Positions 36,073-44,961 are shown, numbered from the stretch's first letter. The stretch is DNA of 64,000 bases from Candidatus Melainabacteria bacterium (GCA_016716405.1 JADJWK010000003.1:186001-250000), one strand, 5' to 3'. Numbers and translations: made by a program. The notes: generated from the letters alone by a model not told the origin.

Positions 36073-37554
36073 ATGATCAAAGAGAAGCTGCACACAGGCG
36101 GTGGTGTCGCCAGAAGAAGCGCCCCCAGGGTACTGGTCCTGCTGACGATGGTGGCGGTTTTCGCTGTGGCAGGCTATTTCGCCTACAGTATGCTTGGCAG
36201 CCGGGAGAAGAAGGAGCGGACTCAGGTCACCACCAGGGTGGAGCGCGGCTCCATGGACTTGACTATTTCGGCTTCCGGAACCGTGAAGCCCGAGCACGAG
36301 GTGAAAATCAGCCCCAAGGTCACCGGGCTGATTAAAAAGCTCCTGGTGAGCCAGGGCCAGAAAGTCAAGAAAGGCGAGTTGATTGCTCTCATGGACGACA
36401 GCAATCTCATCGGCCAGGTGGAAGCCGCCCGTTCGGCGCTCAATCTGGCAGAAGCCAATTATGACAAGGCCGTCAACGGAAACCGACCTCAGGAGATTGC
36501 CGAGGCCGAGGCTCAGGTGCGCAAGAGCGAGGATGGGGTGAGGTTCGCCAATCAGGCGGTGAACCGGGCAAGAGCCCTGGTCAAGTCCCGGGAGGCCGAG
36601 CTCTTGCGAGACAAGACCAATGCCATGCGCATGAAACAGCTCGCCCAGGAAGGGGCTGTCTCGGATCAGGATCGTCTCAATGCTGTCACGGTTGAGAATG
36701 TCGCCCAGATATCCCTGGAGCAGGCCAGGCAGGAATTCCAGCAGGCGGTGGCGGGGCTGGCTCAGACGAGAGCCGATCTCGATACTGCCAAGCAGCGTTT
36801 CAGCCTCTTGCGGGCCGGCTCGAGGGAAGAAGACGTCCGGGCCGCCCAGCATGCCCGGGAGCAGGCGCGAGGCCAGCTCAAGTATCTGGAGAGCCAGCTC
36901 AACGACACCCGGATCAAAGCGCCTTTCGATGGAATCATCTCGCAGGAGTATGCCGAGGAAGGCTCCATCGTCACTCCTACTACCTCCGCCGCTACCGACT
37001 CGGCCACTTCGAGCTCGATCGTCTCCCTGGCAAGCAGGCTCGAGGTGATCGCCTACGTCTCCGAGACGGATATGGGACACCTCAAGATCGGGCAGCCCAC
37101 CAGAATCGTCGCCAATGCCTATCCTGACAGGGAGTTTCACGGTAAGGTGACTCTCATCGCGCCGGCGGCGGTGGTGACCCAGAATGTCACGACTTTCGAG
37201 GTTCACTCTTCCATCGACGATGATCCCGAAGAAAACCTGATGTCCGGGATGAATGTCAACGCCGAGTTTCTTGCCGGCAAGCTCGAGAATGTCCTGATCG
37301 TTCCGACGGTTTGTGTGATCTCCGAAAAGGGCAAGACCGGGGTTCTGGTACCGGATGCCGAAGGCAAGCCCAGATTCCATCCTATAAAGGCGGGCCGGAC
37401 TGCCGGATCCGATACGAGAGTGATTAGCGGTCTCAAGGAAGGGGATCTTGTTCTGACCTCGCTGTCCAAGGAAGAGCTCGGTAAGCGCGGCTATCAGGAG
37501 TCGAGCAGCAGCGGCCGGGGCATGAGACGCATGGGTATGCCCAGAAGGCACTAG
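36073..37554 (+). CDS. MacA/HlyD-type periplasmic efflux adaptor
   Basis: One N-terminal transmembrane segment (about 19-42) is followed by a biotinyl-lipoyl-like half (G-T-V-K-P-E-H-E-V-K-I-S-P-K). A long coiled-coil hairpin rich in A-E-A-Q-V-R-K and Q-A-R-Q-E-F-Q comes next. Then come the second lipoyl half (R-I-K-A-P-F-D-G-I-I) and beta-barrel (V-S-E-T-D-M-G-H-L-K-I-G-Q). That is the architecture of membrane fusion proteins. The C-terminus is Gly/Arg/Met-rich. The permease gene follows 14 bp later and the ATPase gene after it, so this is a three-gene tripartite export operon. It carries substrate or force between the inner-membrane pump and an outer-membrane channel; the channel gene is not here. 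The 524-codon antisense frame is a shadow. Confidence 0.9.
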   Translation: MIKEKLHTGGGVARRSAPRVLVLLTMVAVFAVAGYFAYSMLGSREKKERTQVTTRVERGSMDLTISASGTVKPEHEVKISPKVTGLIKKLLVSQGQKVKKGELIALMDDSNLIGQVEAARSALNLAEANYDKAVNGNRPQEIAEAEAQVRKSEDGVRFANQAVNRARALVKSREAELLRDKTNAMRMKQLAQEGAVSDQDRLNAVTVENVAQISLEQARQEFQQAVAGLAQTRADLDTAKQRFSLLRAGSREEDVRAAQHAREQARGQLKYLESQLNDTRIKAPFDGIISQEYAEEGSIVTPTTSAATDSATSSSIVSLASRLEVIAYVSETDMGHLKIGQPTRIVANAYPDREFHGKVTLIAPAAVVTQNVTTFEVHSSIDDDPEENLMSGMNVNAEFLAGKLENVLIVPTVCVISEKGKTGVLVPDAEGKPRFHPIKAGRTAGSDTRVISGLKEGDLVLTSLSKEELGKRGYQESSSSGRGMRRMGMPRRH

Positions 37555-37568
37555 CAGGAGCGGTTGGC

Positions 37569-38801
37569 GTGTCGATTATCGAGATGGCCAGACTGGCTCT
37601 TCAGGGGATTCTGGCCAATCGTTTGCGAAGCTTCCTGACAATCCTCGGTATTACATTCGGTATTTCTGCGGTAATCGCTCTGCTGGCTGTTGGCGAGGGG
37701 GCGAAGGCCGAGTCCGACAGGCAGATTCGCGCTCTCGGATCAAATATCCTCTATCTCCGAGCCGGCTCCGCCAGCGTCGGCCACGTGAGCATGGGAATGG
37801 GCAGCTCAGCCACCCTGACGGTGGCTGACGCGGACGCTATAAGAGATATGTGCCCGACCGTGGGAGCAGTGGCCCCGGGCATCAATGCTCCTCTTCAGGT
37901 CCAGTTCGGCGGGCAGAATGCCCTCACCACCGTAGTCGGCACCACGCCCAGCTATTGCCAGGTTCGCAACTTCCATGTCGAATCAGGTCGTTTTTTCAAC
38001 GAACAGGATCTCGAGCATAACGAGCGTGTCTGCGTTGTCGGCCAGACGGTCACCGAGGCAATTTTCGAGCCCGGAGCCGATCCCATCGGTAAGGACATTC
38101 TGGTCAAAGGGGAGTTCTTCAAAGTGATCGGCGTCATGGAGAAGAAAGGCAGCAGCAGCTTCATGGATATGGACGACATGGTGATCGTGCCCCTCACCAC
38201 AGCTTACAATCGCCTGCTCGGGTTCAACGCCGCCACCGGGCGCTCGGTGCAATATATCCTGGTGCAGGCGAAAACCGAGGACGATATCCTGCCGGCTCAG
38301 TTCCAGATCACGAATCTGTTGAGGCTGAGACACAGGATAATACCGCCCATGGTAGATGATTTCTATCTTCGCTCTCAGCAGGATTTGCTCGAGGCCAGCC
38401 AGAAAATGACCGGACTTTTCACCGTCCTGCTCGGTGCCACCGCCGGCATATCGCTTCTGGTGGGCGGCATCGGGATCATGAATATCATGCTCGTCTCGGT
38501 CACGGAGCGCACCCGCGAGATCGGGATCAGAAAGGCTGTCGGTGCCAGACAGTCCGATATCATGCTGCAGTTCGTCGTGGAGGCCGCTGTGCTTTCTCTG
38601 GCCGGGGGGATCTTCGGTATAGGGCTCGGTTATCTCGGCGCTTATGGCCTCAAGTCCGTGGTCCAGTACGAAACCGTGGTGACCGCCTGGTCTGTGATCA
38701 TCGCTTTCTTCACATCGATCCTGGTGGGGCTCTTCTTCGGAATCTATCCGGCCCGTCGCGCCTCGCGGCTGGATCCCATAGACGCACTCAGGTCCGAATA
38801 G
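37569..38801 (+). CDS. MacB-type ABC transporter permease (FtsX fold)
   Basis: The 410-residue protein has an N-terminal transmembrane helix (L-R-S-F-L-T-I-L-G-I-T-F-G-I-S), a large periplasmic domain (residues ~45-280) and three C-terminal helices. V-G-G-I-G-I-M-N-I-M-L-V-S-V-T-E-R-T-R-E-I is the signature of this family and is followed by G-A-R-Q-S-D-I. Unlike E. coli MacB, no ATPase is fused; the ATPase is the next gene, 8 bp downstream. The start is GTG with AGGAG eight bases upstream. It works as a mechanotransducer that drives export through the adaptor, probably of drugs, peptides or lipids. Confidence 0.9.
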   Translation: MSIIEMARLALQGILANRLRSFLTILGITFGISAVIALLAVGEGAKAESDRQIRALGSNILYLRAGSASVGHVSMGMGSSATLTVADADAIRDMCPTVGAVAPGINAPLQVQFGGQNALTTVVGTTPSYCQVRNFHVESGRFFNEQDLEHNERVCVVGQTVTEAIFEPGADPIGKDILVKGEFFKVIGVMEKKGSSSFMDMDDMVIVPLTTAYNRLLGFNAATGRSVQYILVQAKTEDDILPAQFQITNLLRLRHRIIPPMVDDFYLRSQQDLLEASQKMTGLFTVLLGATAGISLLVGGIGIMNIMLVSVTERTREIGIRKAVGARQSDIMLQFVVEAAVLSLAGGIFGIGLGYLGAYGLKSVVQYETVVTAWSVIIAFFTSILVGLFFGIYPARRASRLDPIDALRSE

Positions 38802-38809
38802 GAGGAATC

Positions 38810-39484
38810 TTGATCGATCTGAAGAATATCTGCCGTGTCTATGCCCTGCGCTCCCAGCCGGTCCATGCTCTTTCCGATGTCACCCTGCGGATAGCCCGGG
38901 GCGAGTTCATCGCCATCATGGGCGCTTCGGGCTCCGGGAAATCCACCCTGATGAATATAATAGGATGTCTGGACGGACCGACATCCGGCACCTATATCCT
39001 CGATGACGTGCAGGTCGAGGATTATGACGAGGATGCCCTGGCCGCCATCCGCAATCGCAAGCTCGGTTTCGTCTTCCAGCAGTTCAATCTGCTACCCAGA
39101 ATGACCGCCCTGGAAAATGTAATGCTCCCCCTTGTCTATGCCGGCGTTCCCCATGAGCAGCGGCTGGAGCGGGCCACCACTATGCTGCGCCTGGTGGCTC
39201 TGGGTGACCGGATCAATCATCGGCCCAGCGAGCTCTCCGGGGGACAGCAGCAGAGAGTCTCCATAGCCCGCGCCCTGGTCAACGATCCCCAGGTTCTCCT
39301 GGCGGACGAGCCCACCGGTGCCCTGGACAGCCACACTTCATCGGAGATCATGACTTTCCTGAAAGAGCTCAATGATAGGGGGCTTACCCTGGTGCTGGTC
39401 ACCCACGATCAGGAAGTGGCCGGCCATGCTCGCCGGGTGGTTCGTCTCAGGGACGGACGGATTATAGAAGACTCTCGCAATTGA
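38810..39484 (+). CDS. MacB/LolD-type ABC transporter ATPase
   Basis: The 224-residue ATPase has Walker A G-A-S-G-S-G-K-S-T, Q-loop F-V-F-Q-Q-F-N-L-L-P, signature L-S-G-G-Q-Q-Q-R, Walker B V-L-L-A-D-E-P-T-G-A-L-D and H-loop L-V-T-H-D. The start is TTG with AGGAGG just upstream. It energises the adjacent FtsX-type permease. Its stop codon lies 6 bp from the stop of the convergent MarR gene, leaving no room for a terminator. Confidence 0.93.
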   Translation: MIDLKNICRVYALRSQPVHALSDVTLRIARGEFIAIMGASGSGKSTLMNIIGCLDGPTSGTYILDDVQVEDYDEDALAAIRNRKLGFVFQQFNLLPRMTALENVMLPLVYAGVPHEQRLERATTMLRLVALGDRINHRPSELSGGQQQRVSIARALVNDPQVLLADEPTGALDSHTSSEIMTFLKELNDRGLTLVLVTHDQEVAGHARRVVRLRDGRIIEDSRN

Positions 39485-39490
39485 GCTCGA

Positions 39491-39946
39491 TCATCTGCCG
39501 GTGTGATGTTCAAGAAGTTTGACCAGTAGGCTCTTGAGCTGCTCCCATTCGTCCTCTGACAGGGGCTCCAGGAACTCGTTCTGGCACCTGGTCACCTGTT
39601 TGACTGCCCGGGTAAAGAGGCGCTTTCCGGCCGGGGTGAGATGGATCAGGTTGGACCGCCGGTCCCGGAGGTCTTTCTGCCTGGTGACCAGGCCCTTAGC
39701 TTCCATACTGTCCACGAGTTGAGTGACCCTGGTTCGGTCGAGGTTGTACTTGGCTGCCAGGCTCTGCTGGTTGATCGGTCCGTATACAGAGAGGATTCGC
39801 ATCAGACCGAACTCCATGGTGGCAAGACCCATGGGCTTCAGGGTCTCGGCTATGGCTTCGACGATGATCCTGCCGGACTGGGTGAGAAGAAATCCCGGAA
39901 TTTTCATTCCTTCCGGGATGGAACTCGAATCGAAATCCTGCGTCAT
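39491..39946 (-). CDS. MarR-family transcriptional regulator
   Basis: The winged-helix core has S-L-A-A-K-Y-N-L-D-R-T-R-V-T-Q-L-V-D (recognition helix) and K-D-L-R-D-R-R-S-N-L-I-H-L-T (wing), with dimerisation helices at both ends. ATG 39946 gives 151 residues; a TTG at 39982 would add 12. MarR proteins repress efflux or stress genes and release DNA on ligand binding. The convergent position beside the MacAB-type operon suggests control of that export system, though no operator could be identified. Confidence 0.88.
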   Translation of the reverse strand: MTQDFDSSSIPEGMKIPGFLLTQSGRIIVEAIAETLKPMGLATMEFGLMRILSVYGPINQQSLAAKYNLDRTRVTQLVDSMEAKGLVTRQKDLRDRRSNLIHLTPAGKRLFTRAVKQVTRCQNEFLEPLSEDEWEQLKSLLVKLLEHHTGR

Positions 39947-40114
39947 GAGATACGTGGAGAGCTCGATTGTTGGTAAATTCAACTATTATGCCTGTGAATG
40001 CCCTGGATTCAAGCATAACGGCGCAAAAATTAAACGAATCTAAGAATATTCGGGGAATCTTTTCCGGAAAGCTATCGTCGTAGTTAGCAAGCCTGAGAAA
40101 TTGGAGGAAGGAAA

Positions 40115-40426
40115 ATGAAAGGAAATTACCTGGCGCTTATGGCTGGCGCGCTCATGCTTGCCGTTTCTGCTTCTGCCCTGCCCGCTTCTGCCTGTGACGG
40201 CGAGAACTGGAACAGGGGCAAGAACTGGAGCAACGGTCAGAAGCATGCTCGCAAGGCCTATCGAAAGCGCATCAGAAAACAGAGACGCCTGGCCAATAAC
40301 TGGCAGAACCAGGTCTGCCGACGGCCAATCAACTACCGGTATAACAACAACCTGAACAACATCAACAATCCCTATTACACCCCTGTCAGCAATGGCGTTC
40401 TGAGCAACCTGCTCAATTACTTCTAA
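40115..40426 (+). CDS. Small secreted basic, Asn/Tyr-rich protein
   Basis: The 103-residue product has a signal peptide (residues 1-26, A-L-P-A-S-A) and two cysteines (C-D-G and V-C-R-R) that could form one disulfide. A very basic middle (R-K-A-Y-R-K-R-I-R-K-Q-R-R) precedes an Asn/Tyr-rich tail (N-Y-R-Y-N-N-N-L-N-N). GGAGGAAGG lies just upstream of the ATG, a strong ribosome site. The next secreted protein gene starts 15 bp after it. No family was recognised; it may be an envelope or DNA-, polyanion- or wall-binding protein. Confidence 0.75.
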   Translation: MKGNYLALMAGALMLAVSASALPASACDGENWNRGKNWSNGQKHARKAYRKRIRKQRRLANNWQNQVCRRPINYRYNNNLNNINNPYYTPVSNGVLSNLLNYF

Positions 40427-40441
40427 AAGGAGACCGAACTT

Positions 40442-41065
40442 ATGAAACTTTCAAAGGTATCCATTCTGGCAGCGATGTCCTTCGCGATATCCGGTCTGGC
40501 TCTTCTGCCGGCAGCGGCGGATCCCGTGACCATAGTAGAGAGCGGCCCCACTCTGGCGGCGCGTGCCCCCGGCGGCCCTGGTCCCGGTCCCTGTCCCGGT
40601 GGAGGTTGTAGAGGTGGTGGATTGATGAAGAGTCTCACAGACGATCAACTCGAGAAGTTGAACACCTTGAAGCTCGGCTTCAAGAGCGAAATCTCTCCGA
40701 AGTACGCTGAGCTTAAGACTCTCAAAGATCAGTTCCGCGACGCTGTCACCAAAACTGATACCAGCAAGTCCGATTTGCTCGCTTTGCAATCCAAGATCAA
40801 TGGTATCAAGGATGAGATCTCCACGGCTCGCGCCGGCTTCATCGCAGACCGTATGGCTGTGCTGACAGACGAGCAGAAAGCCGAGCTCCGCAAGAAGTTC
40901 TTGTCTAGAGGGCTCATGGGCAGCCGTCATTATGGCAAGGGTTTCCATGGCAAGATGCATCATGGCAAGCGTGGATTTCACAAGTGGAGAAGCGACGCCG
41001 GAGCACCTGATGCGCCTGTGACCAGCGACAGCAACGCCCCTACACCGGAGGAAGATCTCGGCTAA
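40442..41065 (+). CDS. Spy/CpxP-like periplasmic protein with His-rich tail
   Basis: A signal peptide (residues 1-26) is followed by a Gly/Pro-rich stretch with two cysteines (C-P-G-G-G-C). A helical domain then carries two LTxxQ-type motifs, L-T-D-D-Q-L-E-K-L and L-T-D-E-Q-K-A-E-L, the hallmark of the Spy/CpxP periplasmic chaperone and metal-stress family. The tail has clustered His, Lys and Gly (R-H-Y-G-K-G-F-H-G-K-M-H-H-G-K), suggesting metal binding. AGGAG lies before the ATG. It may protect envelope proteins or sense metals; it appears co-transcribed with the small basic protein upstream. Confidence 0.8.
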   Translation: MKLSKVSILAAMSFAISGLALLPAAADPVTIVESGPTLAARAPGGPGPGPCPGGGCRGGGLMKSLTDDQLEKLNTLKLGFKSEISPKYAELKTLKDQFRDAVTKTDTSKSDLLALQSKINGIKDEISTARAGFIADRMAVLTDEQKAELRKKFLSRGLMGSRHYGKGFHGKMHHGKRGFHKWRSDAGAPDAPVTSDSNAPTPEEDLG

Positions 41066-41221
41066 TCAAGCCGTATTCCAACGGACGATCGAGCGGTGGG
41101 CAGGATTGACTTCCTGCTCATCGTTTTGTGTTGGTACTGCTAGCGATATCACAAGAGTGATATCACGGGCGGCGGCATAAAAGAATCGATTAACATCGAT
41201 CTTACAAACCGGGTAAGTATT

Positions 41222-41250
41222 TTGATGTTTTCTTGATGCCGGCATAATAG
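41222..41250 (+). promoter_or_regulatory. Possible promoter of a small RNA
   Basis: TTGATG (41222-41227), a 17-base spacer and TAATAG (41245-41250) fit a sigma-70-type promoter moderately well. It lies in a 627-base gap with no gene and points toward the terminator at 41413-41454. Confidence 0.35.
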
Positions 41251-41256
41251 ATAATA

Positions 41257-41454
41257 CTAGTAATGGATCAAGGATAACAAACGCAGAAGGCTAGATTAGA
41301 TCGTTTGATTCTCTTCTTCCATTAATCTTCCGAGAATTGGACAAGAACGCTGACAGACACCGGGCTTCAGACCGCCGGTTGCTTCTGACTCGGCTCACTG
41401 TCCTCATAGATAGAGCCGTCCGGGAAATCCAGGAGCCCCGGGCGGCTCTTTTTT
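41257..41454 (+). ncRNA. Candidate small RNA, about 200 bases
   Basis: The gap from 41066 to 41692 holds no convincing reading frame. It does contain a promoter-like pair and, ~165-200 bases on, an intrinsic terminator, with a further short stem between (ACCGG...CCGGT near 41360-41380). The terminator lies 350 bases beyond the preceding gene and 240 before the next, so it more likely ends an independent RNA. I matched it to no known family (not RNase P, tmRNA or SRP RNA by motif). In the remaining parts, 41066-41221 and 41455-41692, I saw nothing except the ribosome site of the glycosidase. Confidence 0.4.
41413..41454 (+). terminator. Intrinsic terminator
   Basis: GAGCCGTCCGGG (41413-41424) pairs with CCCGGGCGGCTC (41437-41448) with one G-U or mismatch, and is followed directly by six T residues (41449-41454). 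Reads rightward. Confidence 0.8.
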
Positions 41455-41692
41455 GAGCAGCTCATTTTCTGCTAACGCAATGTTGGCAATTGTAAAGTGG
41501 CGCCTCTGCTGGGTTTAGAGAGATCGGAAAGGAATTTTTCGGGCAACCGTTACTCGTTTCTCGGATTTGGGCTTACACTGAGTAAGTCTCCTGGAAAAAT
41601 TGTGACATCGAAGACGAGCCGCCGTGCGTTTCGTCGGGCTGAGTGCGTCTTCTAGTCGCAGTCATGCGTCGCCTTTTCGGGAGGGCCTTACT

Positions 41693-43237
41693 ATGCAATC
41701 ATCTCTACTCACTCAAGGGCCCAGGCCCCTGAGCCTTCATTTCGTTGCGCTGGCACTTTCTTTCTTCGCCACGACCAATGCCGCCCGTGCCGACATGACT
41801 TATGAGGGAGTCAATATATCCGGGGCCGAATGGGCTCCTCATGTGCAGCCGGGCACCGTCAATATTCACTATGTCTATCCTCGGGATCAGGATGTCGACT
41901 ATTTCGCTTCCAAAGGAATGAACACCATCAGGGTGCCGTTCTCATGGGAGAGGCTCCAGCGCCAGGCCAACGGCGAATTCGATGCAGCCGAGCTGGCCAG
42001 GCTCGATGCCGTGGTGGCACGGGCGACAGCGAAGGGTCTTTTCACCGTCATTGATCCGCATAACTATGGTGCTTATTTCAATACTACTATCGGTACCAGC
42101 GGGGGCCTGCCCAATTCGGTCTTCGCCGATCTCTGGACCCGACTGGCCAATCACTACAAAAGCAATCCCAAGGTGATCTTCGGGTTGATGAACGAGCCTA
42201 TAGGCTCTAACATGACAGCGCAGACCTGGCTGGCTTCCGACCAGGCAGCGATAAACGCCATACGCGCCACCGGTGCCACCAATCATATCCTGGTGCCTTC
42301 GACTTACTGGATGCACCCGAACAATTTCCTCGATGTCAACGCCAGCGTGATGATCAATGTCACCGATCCACTCAACAACTATTCTTATGACATGCACCAG
42401 TATCTCGACCATGACGGCTCCGGGCGGCATACGGACTACCTGAGCCCCAGCGATGCCGTGGCTACGTTGAGCAGCTTCACCGCCTGGTGCCGTAGCAATG
42501 GCCGAAAGGCATTCTTGAGCGAGATCGGTGTGACGTCGGACCCCGGAGCCCTGGCGAGCCTCAGCGCCATGCTCCAGTATATGCACCAGAACAGCGATGT
42601 CTGGTTGGGTTATACATACTGGTCTGCCGGTCCCTGGTGGGAGGGCTATATGTTCGGCGTGCAGCCGAGAAATGGTGTCGATACTCCCCAGATGACCACT
42701 CTCATCGCCAATCTCGGCAATGGCGGCGGCGGTGGCGGTCAACCGCAGCCGGATCCCCAGCCGGACCCGGAGCCGGATCCCCAGCCGGAGCCTCAACCCG
42801 AGCCGGAGCCGCAACCGGAGCCGCAACCGGATCCGCAGCCGGATCCGCAACCGGATCCACAACCTGAGCCGGATCCACAACCGGATCCGGAGCCGCAACC
42901 CCAGCCTGACCCTGATCCTGATCCTAATCCTAATCCTAATCCTAATCCTAATCCGAATCCCGGGAACAGAAATGAGCAGAGGATCAATAAGCTTCGAGAT
43001 CAGGCCAACAAGTTGCGCGATCGGGAAAACAAAGCCCGTGATCTGCAGAACAGGATTCAGGACGCTCAGAATCGATTGAAGGATCTCCAGCAGAACAGTA
43101 ACAGCCCCAGTCGTATAGCCAGGCAGGAGAACCTCATCACCCGAATGCAGCAGCATTTGCAGACGATGCAGCAAAATATCGCCAATGCCTGGTCCCGTAT
43201 TACCGAGCGAATAACTCGTCTGGGCGGCCAACTCTAG
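41693..43237 (+). CDS. Secreted GH5-family glycosidase (cellulase-like) with Pro-rich linker and coiled coil
   Basis: GGGAGG eight bases before ATG 41693 sets the start (514 residues). A signal peptide (to about residue 34) is followed by a ~310-residue GH5-type barrel: I-R-V-P-F-S-W-E-R, I-D-P-H-N-Y-G, the acid/base Glu in L-M-N-E-P-I-G and the nucleophile Glu in L-S-E-I-G-V. It should cleave beta-1,4-glucans or related polysaccharides outside the cell. A Gly run then leads to a ~75-residue linker of Q-P-D-P/E-P units ending in repeated N-P. A charged ~90-residue coiled coil (K-L-R-D-R-E-N-K-A-R-D) replaces the usual carbohydrate-binding module. The next gene, a surface-type protein, starts 11 bp downstream. 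Confidence 0.88.
   Translation: MQSSLLTQGPRPLSLHFVALALSFFATTNAARADMTYEGVNISGAEWAPHVQPGTVNIHYVYPRDQDVDYFASKGMNTIRVPFSWERLQRQANGEFDAAELARLDAVVARATAKGLFTVIDPHNYGAYFNTTIGTSGGLPNSVFADLWTRLANHYKSNPKVIFGLMNEPIGSNMTAQTWLASDQAAINAIRATGATNHILVPSTYWMHPNNFLDVNASVMINVTDPLNNYSYDMHQYLDHDGSGRHTDYLSPSDAVATLSSFTAWCRSNGRKAFLSEIGVTSDPGALASLSAMLQYMHQNSDVWLGYTYWSAGPWWEGYMFGVQPRNGVDTPQMTTLIANLGNGGGGGGQPQPDPQPDPEPDPQPEPQPEPEPQPEPQPDPQPDPQPDPQPEPDPQPDPEPQPQPDPDPDPNPNPNPNPNPNPGNRNEQRINKLRDQANKLRDRENKARDLQNRIQDAQNRLKDLQQNSNSPSRIARQENLITRMQQHLQTMQQNIANAWSRITERITRLGGQL
42721..42962 (+). repeat. Pro-rich linker-coding microsatellite
   Basis: Imperfect short-period repeats encode Gly6, then alternating Q-P, D-P and E-P, and finally a near-perfect 6-base repeat (CCTAAT, about 42917-42955) encoding N-P. 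The array is inside the GH5 gene and in frame throughout; length changes in multiples of six would alter linker length without breaking the gene. Confidence 0.8.
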
Positions 43238-43248
43238 GAGGGGCGATC

Positions 43249-44943
43249 ATGAGACTGAGATTGCGCAGCCGGCGCGGCAATGTGCTGGTATTGATCATGG
43301 TGGTGATCGCTTTTATCGTCGTGCCGGTTCTCATAGTGCAGAGCCAGCTCGGGCTCTATTTCGTGGACAGGGACCGGGCCAATAGCGTGGTGGAGGCGGC
43401 ATGCCTGGTGGCAGCCAGCGACCTTTCTCGAATTGTGGTCCTGGACCCGCATTTCGGCTATGTTTCCCTGAGCAATTATGCGCCCGTGGGCCGGGCGACT
43501 CTAGCCCGGGATGGCGAGCCTCTGCCGGTTATGGGTATCAACACCCTGACCGGCACCATCCGCCAGAACACCATCGTCGCTGGTGCTCTCGAGAATGCCA
43601 CCATGATGTCCCTGGTGGATCGTGACCGGCTCTTTCTGTACATGACGGTCAAACGCCTGAACAGAGCCCTTGCTGCCGCCGCCGCTGGTGGCGGCGAGGC
43701 CACCGATATGGACGGCGAGAAGATCGAGCCTCTCAAGCACGTCACCGAGTATCTCAAGGCGCATCTTCCTGCCAACCTGCGTCTCAAGTCGGTAAATCTC
43801 GAGTGCGGATGGCTCAAGGATGACGGTACCACCACCATCGCCATACCGGAGCCCGAGCATACTCCGCCCTATGCCCGGGTCCGGCCGGAAATGAGCCAGG
43901 GCGGTATGTATAAGCCCTTCGTCAATGTTCCGGTAGGTAAAAAGGCCTTCTACTTCGCCGGTCTCAGCTCTTCCTCCAGGATTGTCACTGCTTCGCGATT
44001 CAGAAAGGCCGACCAGCGGCGGGTGAGCTCTATCGTCCGTCTGGTCTGCACCGTCACTCGCGCCGATGCTCCGAAGGGCGGGCTGGGCTTGAGCCCGGAT
44101 CTGCGATATGTGGTCTGCTGCCAGCCATACAGCATGGAGGACTCGGGACCCAGGGGCGTGATGACCCTGCGTTTTACCGGCGGGCCTGTATGGGGAATGC
44201 AGTCCTGGAGAGATCTATTGAAAGACGGCACTTTCTGCGATCGCCGGGTGACGATCTATAAAGCCTTCGACGGAGACTATCCGGTGGACCGCGAGGCCCG
44301 GATGCGTCGCTGCCAGCCGAAAGTGCCGGCTACCACCAGCAACCAGCTCGCCGAGCATCTCTATTGCTTTTTGCGAAACGGCAATCTACGCCCGAAGCTC
44401 GGCTCGGTCATGGCGATGATCGATGAGACTTTTTCCTGGGGCGGCAGCCAGTTTTGTCTCTACGAGTTCGGCAAGGACGGCAAGATCTCCAGACGAACCA
44501 TGGAAAGGTCGCCATTCACCCCGGGGCTGGCACCGGAGTCCCAGCTTGTGGTGGTATCCGATACCAGCATCACAGGCGGGCTGTCTCCGGTGATTATCAT
44601 CACCGATAATGTGCGCTTCCTGGGCACCGAGTATGGCGGCAAGCACGGCGGTCAGCCTCTGGCGGGCACGCCTCTCAACTGGTGCGAAATCAGGGAGTAT
44701 GGCGGAGACGAGCACTTCGCCTCGGGTCTGGGCAAAGGGCATCTGGGCACGCGCCTGACCCTGAGCGATCCGGGAGGGAGCGCTTTCAATCTCTTCCGTG
44801 GTTTCAACGGAGGCAACCTCACGGCTCAGCCGCGCAAGAGCTATTATAGCGGTGGTCTGGCTGTGGATATCGAGATCGGTGGCACCGCAGGAGCTCGCGA
44901 TCCGGCCCGGGACATGCTCTCCATGCGCCGGGTCGGCAGATAG
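43249..44943 (+). CDS. TadE/TadG-like membrane-anchored surface protein
   Basis: Residues 8-35 hold R-R-G-N-V-L-V-L-I-M-V-V-I-A-F, a hydrophobic helix after a basic start, followed by an A-N-S-V-V-E-A-A-C-L-V-A-A-S-D motif. This is the N-terminal pattern of TadE/TadG pseudopilin-type proteins of Flp/Tad systems. The remaining ~500 residues have no recognised domain but contain several cysteines and beta-rich stretches. Only 11 bp separate it from the GH5 gene, so the two are likely an operon. It could display or anchor surface material. No other tad gene is in the window. Confidence 0.65.
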   Translation: MRLRLRSRRGNVLVLIMVVIAFIVVPVLIVQSQLGLYFVDRDRANSVVEAACLVAASDLSRIVVLDPHFGYVSLSNYAPVGRATLARDGEPLPVMGINTLTGTIRQNTIVAGALENATMMSLVDRDRLFLYMTVKRLNRALAAAAAGGGEATDMDGEKIEPLKHVTEYLKAHLPANLRLKSVNLECGWLKDDGTTTIAIPEPEHTPPYARVRPEMSQGGMYKPFVNVPVGKKAFYFAGLSSSSRIVTASRFRKADQRRVSSIVRLVCTVTRADAPKGGLGLSPDLRYVVCCQPYSMEDSGPRGVMTLRFTGGPVWGMQSWRDLLKDGTFCDRRVTIYKAFDGDYPVDREARMRRCQPKVPATTSNQLAEHLYCFLRNGNLRPKLGSVMAMIDETFSWGGSQFCLYEFGKDGKISRRTMERSPFTPGLAPESQLVVVSDTSITGGLSPVIIITDNVRFLGTEYGGKHGGQPLAGTPLNWCEIREYGGDEHFASGLGKGHLGTRLTLSDPGGSAFNLFRGFNGGNLTAQPRKSYYSGGLAVDIEIGGTAGARDPARDMLSMRRVGR

Positions 44944-44961
44944 TCGAGATCACTGGATCAG

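Noticed and set aside
35977..37551. 524-codon minus-strand frame
   Set aside because: Antisense to the MacA-type adaptor, whose sense frame has a clear family architecture.
42770..42962. Possible CRISPR array
   Set aside because: Repeats are short-period, contiguous and in frame within a Pro-rich linker; there are no spacers of even length and no cas genes.
41942..43231. 429-codon minus-strand frame with R-I-R repeats
   Set aside because: Mirror of the GH5 gene and its linker repeat; the sense strand has the catalytic motifs and signal peptide.
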